Counted from the stretch's first letter, positions 1 through 5,690 are shown. The stretch: 5,690 bases of DNA from an uncultured Collinsella sp. (GCA_958439775.1 CAUBWQ010000078.1:1-5690), one strand, 5' to 3'. Notes: generated from the letters alone by a model not told the origin. Program-made: numbers and translations.

Positions 1-709
1 GCTCCTCCTGCGTCAGCGTCTCCTCGCCTTCCAGGTACTTCATCATCAGCTCATCGTCAGCCTCGGCCACCAGCTCGCACAGATGGTCATGGGCTTCCTC
101 GGCCTGGGCACGATACTCCTCGGGAATCTCCGACTCAACGGCTTCGGTGCCGTTGCAATGGCGCGCCTTCATGCGCACCAGGTCGATGATGCCGTCAAAG
201 TCCTCGCCCTCGCCCCAGGGAAGGGTCACGGCGCCCAGGCGCGTGCCAAAGCGCTCCTGCAGCAGGCCCATCGTGGTCGCAAAGCTGGCCTCGGAGCGCG
301 ACAGGCGGTTTACGAACACCGCACGCGCCAGGCGCAGGTCCTCGGCGGCATACCAGAGCTTAACCGTCGTAGGCTGCGGGCCGGCCTCGGCGTCGACCAC
401 AAACAGAGCCGTCTCGCAAACACTCATCGCGGCAAAGGCGTCGCCGATAAAATCGGGGTAGCACGGGGCATCGAGCACATTGATGCGCGCGCCCTTCCAG
501 TCGATCGGCGCGATGGTCGTCGAGATGGAGAATGAACGCTTGACCTCTTCAGGGTCATAGTCGAGCGTGGGCTTGGTACCGTCGTGGCCGCCCAGGCGGG
601 CGGTCTTGCCGGAAAGGTGGAGCATGGCCTCGGCGAGTGAAGTCTTGCCCACCCCGCCTTGGCCTACGAGCACCACGTTCCTTACATTGCCGGTCTTGGG
701 AGCACCCAT
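1..709 (-). CDS. EF-G-like translational GTPase (EF-G2-type paralogue), 5' part, cut by window edge
   Basis: The first 236 codons of a protein resembling the G domain of elongation factor G, which drives ribosomal translocation with GTP. The ATG at 709 was chosen because a near-perfect Shine-Dalgarno lies at 714-721. The P-loop GQGGVGKTS is at residues 16-24. The switch I stretch SFSIST is near 59-64 and is followed by APIDWKG. The G3 box reads DAPCYPDF (80-87) where canonical EF-G has DTPGHVDF. The position of the NKxD G4 box holds NRLS (134-137). YLEGEE near the edge is also typical of EF-G G domains. Known: the divergent EF-G2 group of actinobacteria often has Tyr in place of the G3 His. 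Seen here: the Gly is also replaced by Cys, and the G4 Asp by Ser. It is therefore probably a paralogue of the housekeeping EF-G; a ribosome-protection-type protein is the alternative. Domains II-V lie outside the window. The family call is firm, the function is not. Confidence 0.88.
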   Translation of the reverse strand, partial: MGAPKTGNVRNVVLVGQGGVGKTSLAEAMLHLSGKTARLGGHDGTKPTLDYDPEEVKRSFSISTTIAPIDWKGARINVLDAPCYPDFIGDAFAAMSVCETALFVVDAEAGPQPTTVKLWYAAEDLRLARAVFVNRLSRSEASFATTMGLLQERFGTRLGAVTLPWGEGEDFDGIIDLVRMKARHCNGTEAVESEIPEEYRAQAEEAHDHLCELVAEADDELMMKYLEGEETLTQEE

Positions 710-713
710 GATG

Positions 714-721
714 ACCTCCTT
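714..721 (-). promoter_or_regulatory. Shine-Dalgarno of the EF-G-like gene
   Basis: Read on the minus strand this is AAGGAGGT, four bases before the ATG at 709. It matches the anti-Shine-Dalgarno almost fully and fixes the start codon. Confidence 0.8.
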
Positions 722-791
722 GCAGGGCCGCGCGCAATGCGCGACGCCAACGGGGAGAGTTCGCGGTCGGTGCCATCCCGGGAGCAGCATG

Positions 792-809
792 GTCGGCAAC
801 CGAGCCGAC
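792..809 (-). repeat. Inverted repeat / hairpin in the EF-G-like gene leader
   Basis: Perfect 6-bp arms GTCGGC and GCCGAC enclose a six-base loop. It is not followed by a T tract, so it is not an intrinsic terminator. It lies about 85 bases upstream of the ATG at 709 and could be an RNA stem in the leader or a protein binding site. Confidence 0.4.
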
Positions 810-883
810 TCACCCTCCAAATGTCCTATGCCACCACCCTACCCTCACGGGCGGCCGTCCATGCATACCTTTCGGCGCACGTA

Positions 884-912
884 TGAATACAGGCGGCGAG
901 AGGAAGAGACAA
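884..912 (-). promoter_or_regulatory. Weak candidate sigma-70-type promoter for the EF-G-like gene
   Basis: On the minus strand TTGTCT (907-912) is followed, after exactly 17 bases, by TATTCA (884-889). The -35 is fair and the -10 is poor. Its place just beyond the importer terminator suits a promoter serving the EF-G-like gene, but the match alone does not establish it. Confidence 0.22.
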
Positions 913-944
913 GCTTGTGAGGCGATTATTGAACCCCGTCGATG

Positions 945-986
945 CAAACAAAAAGCCGCCACAGACCGTAAGACCTGCGACGGCTT
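945..986 (-). terminator. Rho-independent terminator of the importer operon
   Basis: In minus-strand RNA a stem of about 14 bp (arms at 953-966 and 973-986, about four G-U pairs) closes a six-base loop. It is followed by a U-rich tract UUUUUGUUU. It begins 34 bases past the stop codon of the ATPase gene. The plus strand has no T tract on the other side, so it works in one direction only. Confidence 0.8.
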
Positions 987-1019
987 CGCCTCAATTAATA
1001 GTTGAGTAAATACCTGAGC

Positions 1020-1784
1020 CTATCCCTCGATACGGCTCAAGAACTCACGGGTGCGCTGCTCACGCGGATGGTCGATGACCTGCTCGGCAGGGCCCTCCTC
1101 GACAATGCGGCCGCCATCCATAAAGACCACGCGGTCGGCAACATCGCGCGCAAACTGCATCGCGTGGGTCACGATTACCATCGTCATATTCTGCGCGGCA
1201 AGGTCTTTAATGACACGCAGCACCTCGGCCGTCAGCTCGGGATCGAGTGCCGAGGTCGGCTCGTCAAAGAACAGGATCTCCGGATCGAGCGCCAAGGCGC
1301 GGGCGATACTCACACGCTGTTGCTGGCCACCCGAAAGCTCACATGGCACCTTGTTCTCGTTGCCCGTAAGCCCCATCTGCGCGATCAACTCGCCCGCACG
1401 AGCTTCCGCCTGCTCGCGCGGGCGCTTAAGCACGCGGATCGGCGCGTCGATGATGTTTTTCATCACGGTATAGTGCGGGAACAGGTTGTAATTTTGGAAC
1501 ACCAGACCGAATCGCGAGCGCGCCTGCTTGGGCACATCGCCCTTCGCATAGACCGCGCCCGAACCCGCATCCGTCGCAACGGCAAGGTCACCAAACGAGA
1601 GCGAGCCTCCGTCGAGTGTCTCGAGCAGCGTGGCACACCGCAGCAGCGTGGACTTGCCGCCACCCGAAGGCCCGATAATCGCCACGACCTCGCCACGCTT
1701 CACCTCAAGCGAGATATCCTTGAGCACCTCATTGCCGCCAAACGCCTTACGTGCGTTTTCGATTTTCATCACTGAGTTAGTCAT
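1020..1784 (-). CDS. Polar amino acid ABC importer, ATP-binding subunit
   Basis: A 254-residue ATPase of the PAAT group (HisP/GlnQ/ArtM-like) that powers amino acid uptake from the inner face of the membrane. Seen: Walker A GPSGGGKST (38-46), Q-loop Gln97 in VFQNYNLFPH, signature LSGGQQQR (150-157), Walker B ILFFDEP (170-176), D-loop SALD (178-181) and H-loop His207. All key residues are intact and the length is usual for the group. The ATG at 1784 was chosen; it overlaps the permease stop by 8 bases, with only a weak purine-rich site upstream. A second ATG at 1769 (MKIENARKAF) is possible. The frame stays open further upstream inside the permease gene, but a start there would be an artefact. 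It is the last gene of the operon, with a terminator just beyond. The substrate cannot be told from this subunit. Confidence 0.95.
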   Translation of the reverse strand: MTNSVMKIENARKAFGGNEVLKDISLEVKRGEVVAIIGPSGGGKSTLLRCATLLETLDGGSLSFGDLAVATDAGSGAVYAKGDVPKQARSRFGLVFQNYNLFPHYTVMKNIIDAPIRVLKRPREQAEARAGELIAQMGLTGNENKVPCELSGGQQQRVSIARALALDPEILFFDEPTSALDPELTAEVLRVIKDLAAQNMTMVIVTHAMQFARDVADRVVFMDGGRIVEEGPAEQVIDHPREQRTREFLSRIEG

Positions 1785-2406
1785 GATAATAGTCCAGCTT
1801 CTTTTCGGCGGCGCCCAGCAGCATCTCGACCACAAAGTTAAAGACCCAGTAAATCAGCGCCGCGATCGCAAACGGCACCATACTCACCTGCGAGGCGACC
1901 AGCGCCTTGGCCGTCGAGAACATCTCACCCACGCCAATGGCAAACGCCAGCGACGTGTCCTTGACCAGCGTGATAATCTCGTTGCCCATCGCCGGCATCA
2001 CGATATACAGAAACGTCTGCACGCGCGAATAGCCCAGCACCTCGGCGGCCTCGTATTGACCGCGCGGAATGGACTGCAAGCCCGAGCGATAGATCTCGGC
2101 AAAGTAACCGGCGTAGTTGATGATGAACGCCACGACGCACGCCGTCCACTTGGAATCGGGCGTGAGCGAAATGCCAAACACGTAGTACGGGGCAAAGTAG
2201 ATGGCAAACATCTGCAGCATGAGCGGCGTACCGCGCATGACCGAAATGTAGATGCGCGCAATCCAGCGAAGCGGCGCGATTTTGCTCATGCGCATAAACG
2301 CCACGGGAATTCCCAGCGGAATCGACCCCAACAGCGTCAGCACAAACAACTGCAAACTGACCAAGAAACCCTGGCCAAGCATCTGCATCATGACCTGAAT
2401 AGACAT
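1777..2406 (-). CDS. Polar amino acid ABC importer, permease subunit
   Basis: A 209-residue integral membrane protein of the HisM/GlnP permease family (the His/Glu/Gln/Arg three-helix type). Seen: a hydrophobic segment at about 13-37, then the family stretch MRGTPLMLQ (57-65) leading into further hydrophobic segments (about 62-78, 88-102). The cytoplasmic coupling loop with the EAA motif follows (EAA at 119-121, Gly125, MP at 137-138), then C-terminal membrane segments (about 150-162 and 177-197). The EAA loop docks on the ATPase. With only one permease gene in the operon, a homodimer is likely. The ATG at 2406 was chosen because it overlaps the binding-protein stop as TAATG, a classic translational-coupling arrangement. 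A TTG at 2421 would add five residues and lies inside the upstream gene. The last 8 bases overlap the ATPase gene. Confidence 0.95.
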   Translation of the reverse strand: MSIQVMMQMLGQGFLVSLQLFVLTLLGSIPLGIPVAFMRMSKIAPLRWIARIYISVMRGTPLMLQMFAIYFAPYYVFGISLTPDSKWTACVVAFIINYAGYFAEIYRSGLQSIPRGQYEAAEVLGYSRVQTFLYIVMPAMGNEIITLVKDTSLAFAIGVGEMFSTAKALVASQVSMVPFAIAALIYWVFNFVVEMLLGAAEKKLDYYHD

Positions 2407-3266
2407 TACTTGAGCACCCAATTATCGAAAGACAAACCATAGCTTGAATATTTATCGCAGAGGTCCTTGACCGTGCCGTCCTCGTAGAGCGCCTTGAGCG
2501 ACTCGGCTACAGCATCGGCCGACTTGGTGTCGCCCTTCTTAAAGCCAACGGCGTAGTGCTCGCTGGACAGCGGCTCATCAAGCTGCGTATAAGCATCGGG
2601 CTTGGCGGCAAGCTGATACTGGGCAATCGAAAGGTCGCAAGCCACGGCATCGACCGCGCCGCTCTCGAGCTGCATAAAGGCCGTGTTGTACTCGCCGATC
2701 GTGTCGAGCGTGGCAAACGTCGCCGCCAGATCCTTCTGGTCACCCTCGAGCACATCCTGCGCAGCGGAATCGGTCTGGGTAATCACGGTCTTGCCGGCAA
2801 GATCGTCCCAGCTCTTGATGCCCGCGTCCTTCTTGACCACGAGCACTTGCTCGTTGAGCATGTACGGCTCAGAGAACGTGTAGTCATCCTCGCGCCCCTC
2901 CATGGTAAAGCCGTTCCAGATGCAGTTGATGGCGCCCGAGTTAAGCAGCGTATCCTTGGCGTCCCAGTCGATGGCCTCGTATTTGACCTCCCAGTCCTGC
3001 TTATCGGCAACAGCCTTGGCCAGATCGAGATCAAAGCCGGTGTACTCACCATCGTCGCCCACAAAGCCGTACGGAGGATAGGACTTATCAAAGCCCACCA
3101 CGAGCTTCTTGGACTCCGCAGCACCCTTCACATCCTTGGCCGCGGCAGAGCCAGCAGCGGAGCCCTTGCCGGCGCCACCGCCGCAACCGACAAGACCAAG
3201 GCCAAGCACCGTGGCGAGCGAGCCGGCTAGACCAACAAACTGACGACGAGACATATCGGTATTCAT
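2406..3266 (-). CDS. Polar amino acid ABC importer, substrate-binding lipoprotein with Tat-like signal
   Basis: A 286-residue binding protein of the bacterial extracellular solute-binding family 3 (SBP_bac_3). The N-terminus carries SRRQFVG (6-12), a good fit to the twin-arginine motif, then a hydrophobic stretch and the lipobox LVGC with Cys28 as lipidation site. A Gly/Ala/Ser/Lys-rich linker follows to about residue 52. The binding fold starts at KLVVGFDKSYPPYGF and includes GFDLDLAKAVA (77-87). Arg125 (in TMEGRED) sits where the family binds the ligand carboxylate; FSEPYM (131-136) is also typical. The ATG at 3266 is preceded by AAGGGGG at good spacing. An in-frame GTG at 3287 lies upstream of that site and is rejected. 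It is the first gene of the operon, directly behind the promoter. It probably captures an amino acid outside the membrane; which one is not evident. Confidence 0.94.
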   Translation of the reverse strand: MNTDMSRRQFVGLAGSLATVLGLGLVGCGGGAGKGSAAGSAAAKDVKGAAESKKLVVGFDKSYPPYGFVGDDGEYTGFDLDLAKAVADKQDWEVKYEAIDWDAKDTLLNSGAINCIWNGFTMEGREDDYTFSEPYMLNEQVLVVKKDAGIKSWDDLAGKTVITQTDSAAQDVLEGDQKDLAATFATLDTIGEYNTAFMQLESGAVDAVACDLSIAQYQLAAKPDAYTQLDEPLSSEHYAVGFKKGDTKSADAVAESLKALYEDGTVKDLCDKYSSYGLSFDNWVLK

Positions 3267-3272
3267 GGTATT

Positions 3273-3279
3273 CCCCCTT
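3273..3279 (-). promoter_or_regulatory. Ribosome binding site of the binding-protein gene
   Basis: AAGGGGG on the minus strand, six bases before the ATG at 3266. It decides for this start over the in-frame GTG at 3287. Confidence 0.7.
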
Positions 3280-3284
3280 GATGG

Positions 3285-3304
3285 CACTTTAGTTAAGTAA
3301 AGTG
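3285..3304. repeat. Perfect 20-base inverted repeat in the importer leader (operator or hairpin candidate)
   Basis: The arms CACTTTA (3285-3291) and TAAAGTG (3298-3304) match perfectly around a six-base centre. The repeat lies between the predicted transcription start near 3316 and the ribosome binding site at 3273-3279. It could be an operator for a dimeric repressor just downstream of the start, or an RNA hairpin near the start of translation. It has no T tract after it, so it is not a simple terminator. Confidence 0.55.
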
Positions 3305-3322
3305 AGTCGTGTAACGTCCAGA

Positions 3323-3351
3323 ATCATACACTCTACCTTGATAAAGTACAA
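3323..3351 (-). promoter_or_regulatory. Sigma-70-type promoter of the importer operon
   Basis: On the minus strand TTGTAC (3346-3351) and TATGAT (3323-3328) are separated by exactly 17 bases. The -35 matches four of six consensus bases, the -10 five of six. Transcription would begin near 3316, giving a leader of about 50 bases to the ATG at 3266. Confidence 0.65.
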
Positions 3352-3447
3352 GGGAGGGCTTGCCCGGCATGGGCGGGGAGCAAACATCGTTGGACTTATC
3401 ACTGACACGAAATGGACGCTTGCATATCGTCCGCTAGCTTGGCACGG

Positions 3448-3453
3448 TACAAT
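3448..3453 (+). promoter_or_regulatory. Candidate -10 element for the methyltransferase gene
   Basis: TACAAT lies 40 bases upstream of the ATG at 3493 in a fairly AT-rich stretch. No good -35 stands 16-18 bases upstream; TTGCAT at 3420-3425 is too far (22 bases). The start codon has only a modest site, GTGGGG, at about 3480-3485. Confidence 0.25.
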
Positions 3454-3492
3454 GCTTTCAGATTTCAATTTGTAAATTAGTGGGGTTAATTC

Positions 3493-4941
3493 ATGGCAGA
3501 ATCTCGTGCGGAGCGTAAGGCTCGTCGTGCTTTGATCGAGGCGGCTGAGGGGTCGAAGGAGGAGAAATCTTCTACGAAATCCAAGTCTTCTAAAGCTGCA
3601 AAAAGCAAACCGACCAAGAGCAGAGCTAAGACCAAGCGTTCTGACTCTCGTCGAGGCGGGGATAAAGCGCCTCAGACTCGTTCCAAGCGCTCGCATAAAG
3701 ATCGGGTTTCGTCTGCGCGTAAGGCCGTGGACCCCAAGTCTCCCTGTTCGATCATGAAATCTTGCGGTGGGTGCACGGCGCTCAATCGTCCTTATAAAAA
3801 GCAGTTGGCGGCTAAGCAGGCTGCTATGGAGGAGCTGTTTGCCGAGCTTTGTGAGCGCGAGAGCATTGCTGTCGATCCTATTCGCGGTATGGGCGTCACC
3901 CTTGGCGACCCGGGTAAATATCCTGCGCCGCGTGGCTTTCGTCATAAGGCTGCCACTCCCTTTGCTCCCGGTAAGGAGGGCGCTGTCCGTTGCGGTTTCT
4001 TTGAGCGCGGCACGCACAAGATCGTTGCCGTACCCGAATGCCCCGTCGAGGCGTCGGGCGCTCGTCAGATTCTCAACGGCATCGCACGCGAAGCTGAGCG
4101 GTTGCATATTCCCGCCTTTAACGAGGACAAGCATCTTGGTTTGCTTCGCTATGCCGTCATCCGCTGCGGTTGGCGTACCGACCAGGTCATGGTTACGCTC
4201 GTGACCGCCCAGCGTGACTTACCGCATGCGCAGGAATTCTTTGAGGCCGTCGCCGCACTCGATCCGCGCATCGTCACCGTCGCCCAAAACATCAACGGAC
4301 GCCCCGGCAACGCCATCCTCGGCGAGGAAACCCGCATCGTGTATGGCGCCAAGTGCATGCGCGACCAGCTACTCGGCTGCGAGTTCGATATCTCCCCCAC
4401 CGCGTTCTACCAGACCAACCCGCAACAGACCGAGCTGCTCTATCAGCTCGCTATCGACGGCATGGATTTGCACCAGGGCGATGTGCTCATGGATGCCTAC
4501 TGTGGCAGCGGTACCATCGGTCTTTGCGCAGTTAAAGATGCCCAGAAAAAGGGCATCGGCATTATGCTGCTCGGCGTGGAGCGCAACCCGGCGGGCATTG
4601 CCGACGCACGTCGCAATGCCGAGCTCAACGGCCTCACCCGCAGCGCCTGGTTTATGGCCGACGACGCCACCGATTGCATCCTGGATGCCGCCGATAACAA
4701 CGAGCGGGTCGATGTCCTTTCCATCGATCCGCCGCGCGCCGGCTCTACCCCCGAGTTCCTCGAAGCTGCCTGCGCGCTTAAGCCGCGCCGCATCACCTAT
4801 ATCAGCTGCAACCCCGTAACTCAAGAGCGCGACCTGCATCAGCTCCTCGACGGAGGCTATTGCCTGCTCAAGATCACGCCCGTCGACATGTTCCCTCACA
4901 CCGACCACACCGAAACCGTAGCGGTCCTCGAACGCCGCTAA
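3493..4941 (+). CDS. rlmD: 23S rRNA (uracil-5-)-methyltransferase, RumA/RlmD/RlmCD family
   Basis: A 482-residue SAM-dependent enzyme that makes 5-methyluridine in 23S rRNA. Seen: an iron-sulfur Cys set, Cys85, Cys91, Cys94 (CX5CX2C) with Cys183 as likely fourth ligand; the family motif SPTAFYQTNP (301-310); SAM motif DAYCGSGTIGL (334-344); DPPRAG (412-417); the nucleophile Cys439 in SCNP; and the base Glu474 in the closing HTDHTE. All catalytic residues are intact. Odd: residues 1-80 are Lys/Ser/Arg/Ala-rich low complexity with no visible TRAM fold, although many relatives have TRAM there. Codon usage also drifts, from mostly CGT for Arg early to CGC late. Family members target U1939, U747 or both; the sequence alone does not say which, so the symbol is the nearest family name. 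The gene stands alone, divergent from the importer and convergent with the PHP gene. Confidence concerns the family. Confidence 0.93.
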   Translation: MAESRAERKARRALIEAAEGSKEEKSSTKSKSSKAAKSKPTKSRAKTKRSDSRRGGDKAPQTRSKRSHKDRVSSARKAVDPKSPCSIMKSCGGCTALNRPYKKQLAAKQAAMEELFAELCERESIAVDPIRGMGVTLGDPGKYPAPRGFRHKAATPFAPGKEGAVRCGFFERGTHKIVAVPECPVEASGARQILNGIAREAERLHIPAFNEDKHLGLLRYAVIRCGWRTDQVMVTLVTAQRDLPHAQEFFEAVAALDPRIVTVAQNINGRPGNAILGEETRIVYGAKCMRDQLLGCEFDISPTAFYQTNPQQTELLYQLAIDGMDLHQGDVLMDAYCGSGTIGLCAVKDAQKKGIGIMLLGVERNPAGIADARRNAELNGLTRSAWFMADDATDCILDAADNNERVDVLSIDPPRAGSTPEFLEAACALKPRRITYISCNPVTQERDLHQLLDGGYCLLKITPVDMFPHTDHTETVAVLERR

Positions 4942-4961
4942 CCGACCTCAGTAGATTTTTG

Positions 4962-4997
4962 GGACAAGAAAGGGGGCGACCCGCCTGGGCCGCCCCC
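4962..4997 (-). terminator. Rho-independent terminator of the PHP gene, between convergent genes
   Basis: In minus-strand RNA an 11-bp stem (GGGGGCGGCCC with GGGUCGCCCCC, one G-U pair) closes the four-base loop AGGC. It is followed by UUUCUUGU. It lies 23 bases beyond the PHP stop codon. Read on the plus strand the G-U pair becomes an A-C mismatch and the T tract is poor, so it mainly serves the minus strand. It may still slow transcripts coming from the methyltransferase. Confidence 0.75.
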
Positions 4998-5020
4998 CCT
5001 CGCTTGGTTTATAAACTCCG

Positions 5021-5690
5021 CTACATCCCATTGCGCAGATCGCACACGCCGGCTGCCGCCATCTCGCGCAGCAGCGTCTCGCGGTCGCGCGTCACGATCA
5101 AATCTAGCGGGAAGTGAATCTCGTCGAGCATCTTGCGCGCGTGATCGAGCTTGCCAATGGCCATGCCAATGTGGGCATCGGTTGACACGCCAATGCCCAC
5201 GCCCAGCTCGGCGCAGCGCTCGGCGATCTTGCGGCATACGGCCCAATGCTCAGTGTCGACACCGTGTTCAAGACTATGGTTGTTGATCTCGATAATCTTG
5301 TGCTTGGCCTTAGCTGCCAACAGCACCTCGTCGATATCGAACGGCACGCCCGAACGCCCCGTGTGACCCAGCATGAACACCTTGGGGTACTCCAGGGCAT
5401 TGATATACATCTCGGTCGTCTGGGCCAGCGTCGCGCCTTCAGCAATCTGCGGATTATGCACGCTCGCAACCAAATAATCCAAATTTCGCGTAACCAAATC
5501 GAACAGCGAATGCTGACGGCTGTACGAATCACCGGCAATATCGAGCGTGACAGGAGTGTCCTCGCCAAACAGGCTTCCGTCCAGCGAAACTATATCGGCC
5601 TCGGCACCACGCAGCACCAGCACGCCGCTCCAAATGCGCGGCCAGATATCCTGGTTGATAAAGAATTGGTAACTGCGCAGGTCATTGGGG
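5021..5690 (-). CDS. PHP-domain phosphatase/hydrolase, YcdX-like, 3' part, cut by window edge
   Basis: The last 222 residues of a metal-dependent hydrolase of the PHP superfamily; the frame runs open to the right edge, so the start is outside. The visible N-terminal part (FFINQDIWPRIWSGV, then LRGAEADI) parallels the start of the E. coli YcdX core as I recall it. Likely metal ligands are a Glu in RGAEAD (codon 5600-5602), His in SVHNP (5456-5458), His in LGHTG (5363-5365), and Asp and His in STDAH (5177-5179 and 5171-5173). The usual N-terminal HxH pair lies beyond the edge. Known: YcdX-type enzymes use a trinuclear metal site, often with phosphatase activity; the natural substrate is mostly unknown. 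A histidinol-phosphatase or DNA polymerase PHP relative is the alternative, but LRGAEADI and the size favour YcdX. An in-frame GTG at 5623 is internal, not the start. Confidence 0.9.
   Translation of the reverse strand, partial: PNDLRSYQFFINQDIWPRIWSGVLVLRGAEADIVSLDGSLFGEDTPVTLDIAGDSYSRQHSLFDLVTRNLDYLVASVHNPQIAEGATLAQTTEMYINALEYPKVFMLGHTGRSGVPFDIDEVLLAAKAKHKIIEINNHSLEHGVDTEHWAVCRKIAERCAELGVGIGVSTDAHIGMAIGKLDHARKMLDEIHFPLDLIVTRDRETLLREMAAAGVCDLRNGM

Larger units (their letters stand above)
710..944 (-). other. Non-coding leader/intergenic region upstream of the EF-G-like gene
   Basis: About 235 bases between the importer terminator and the EF-G-like start, with no convincing gene on either strand. 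On the minus strand it holds a weak promoter candidate, a perfect 6-bp hairpin (792-809), a short palindrome GCGCA-T-TGCGC (732-742), CCCGGG (777-782), and G-rich stretches in which GAGGGT occurs twice. These could form a structured 5' leader. I recognise no named riboswitch class in it. Confidence 0.45.

Noticed and set aside
83..535. 150-codon open frame on the plus strand at the left end
   Set aside because: It is antisense to the EF-G-like GTPase, whose motifs are clear on the minus strand, and its own product matches nothing I know.
555..776. Possible leader peptide starting at an ATG at 776 on the minus strand
   Set aside because: The frame runs on into the EF-G-like gene in the wrong frame and has a poor ribosome binding site. 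The Arg-rich product shows nothing recognisable.
1630..2442. 270-codon open frame on the plus strand across the permease and ATPase genes
   Set aside because: It is antisense to two well-supported genes and its product is a His/Arg/Gln-rich sequence typical of a shadow frame in GC-rich DNA. The same holds for the plus-strand frames at 1002-1775 and 2556-3230.
3289..4134. 281-codon open frame on the minus strand opposite the methyltransferase
   Set aside because: It lies antisense to a gene with intact family motifs. Its protein is Arg/Leu/Ser-rich with no recognisable domain, it ends in the importer promoter region, and it has no ribosome binding site.
4918..4960. Possible plus-strand terminator for the methyltransferase (TAGCGG/CCGCTA arms and a T run at 4956-4960)
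   Set aside because: The loop is long, the stem is only six pairs, and the T run lies about 16 bases beyond the stem, too far for an intrinsic terminator.
1..5690. CRISPR array, insertion sequence, tRNA, defence or phage gene cluster
   Set aside because: I saw no regular spaced repeats, terminal inverted repeats with a transposase, cloverleaf-like sequence or recognisable defence gene. All long open stretches are explained by ordinary transport, translation-related and hydrolase genes.

Overview
The window looks like a chromosomal segment of a GC-rich Gram-positive bacterium. The best guess is a Coriobacteriia member such as Collinsella. This rests on the codon usage, an actinobacterial-style EF-G paralogue and a lipoprotein signal that carries a twin-arginine motif; it is an inference from protein flavour, not a database match.

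Layout from left to right. (1) The 5' end (first 236 codons) of an EF-G-like translational GTPase on the minus strand, cut by the left edge, preceded by a non-coding leader of about 240 bases. (2) A minus-strand three-gene operon for an ABC importer of the polar amino acid family, in the order binding protein, permease, ATPase. The genes overlap by 1 and 8 bases, are read from one well-formed sigma-70-type promoter, and end at a strong intrinsic terminator. A perfect 7+6+7 inverted repeat sits between the predicted transcription start and the ribosome binding site. (3) A divergent plus-strand gene for a 23S rRNA uracil-5-methyltransferase of the RumA/RlmD/RlmCD family. An 80-residue basic, low-complexity tail stands where many relatives carry a TRAM domain. 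(4) A minus-strand PHP-domain phosphatase/hydrolase of the YcdX type, convergent with the methyltransferase and cut by the right edge. A GC-rich terminator lies between the two.

The importer genes form one functional unit: a membrane-anchored binding protein delivers an amino acid to a permease dimer driven by the ATPase. The EF-G paralogue and the rRNA methyltransferase both concern the ribosome but face opposite ways and share no operon. I see no mobile element, CRISPR array, tRNA or rRNA. I found no new multi-gene system. The items most worth a second look are the degenerate GTPase motifs of the EF-G paralogue, the 20-base palindrome in the importer leader, the Tat-type lipoprotein signal, and the methyltransferase tail with its codon-usage gradient.
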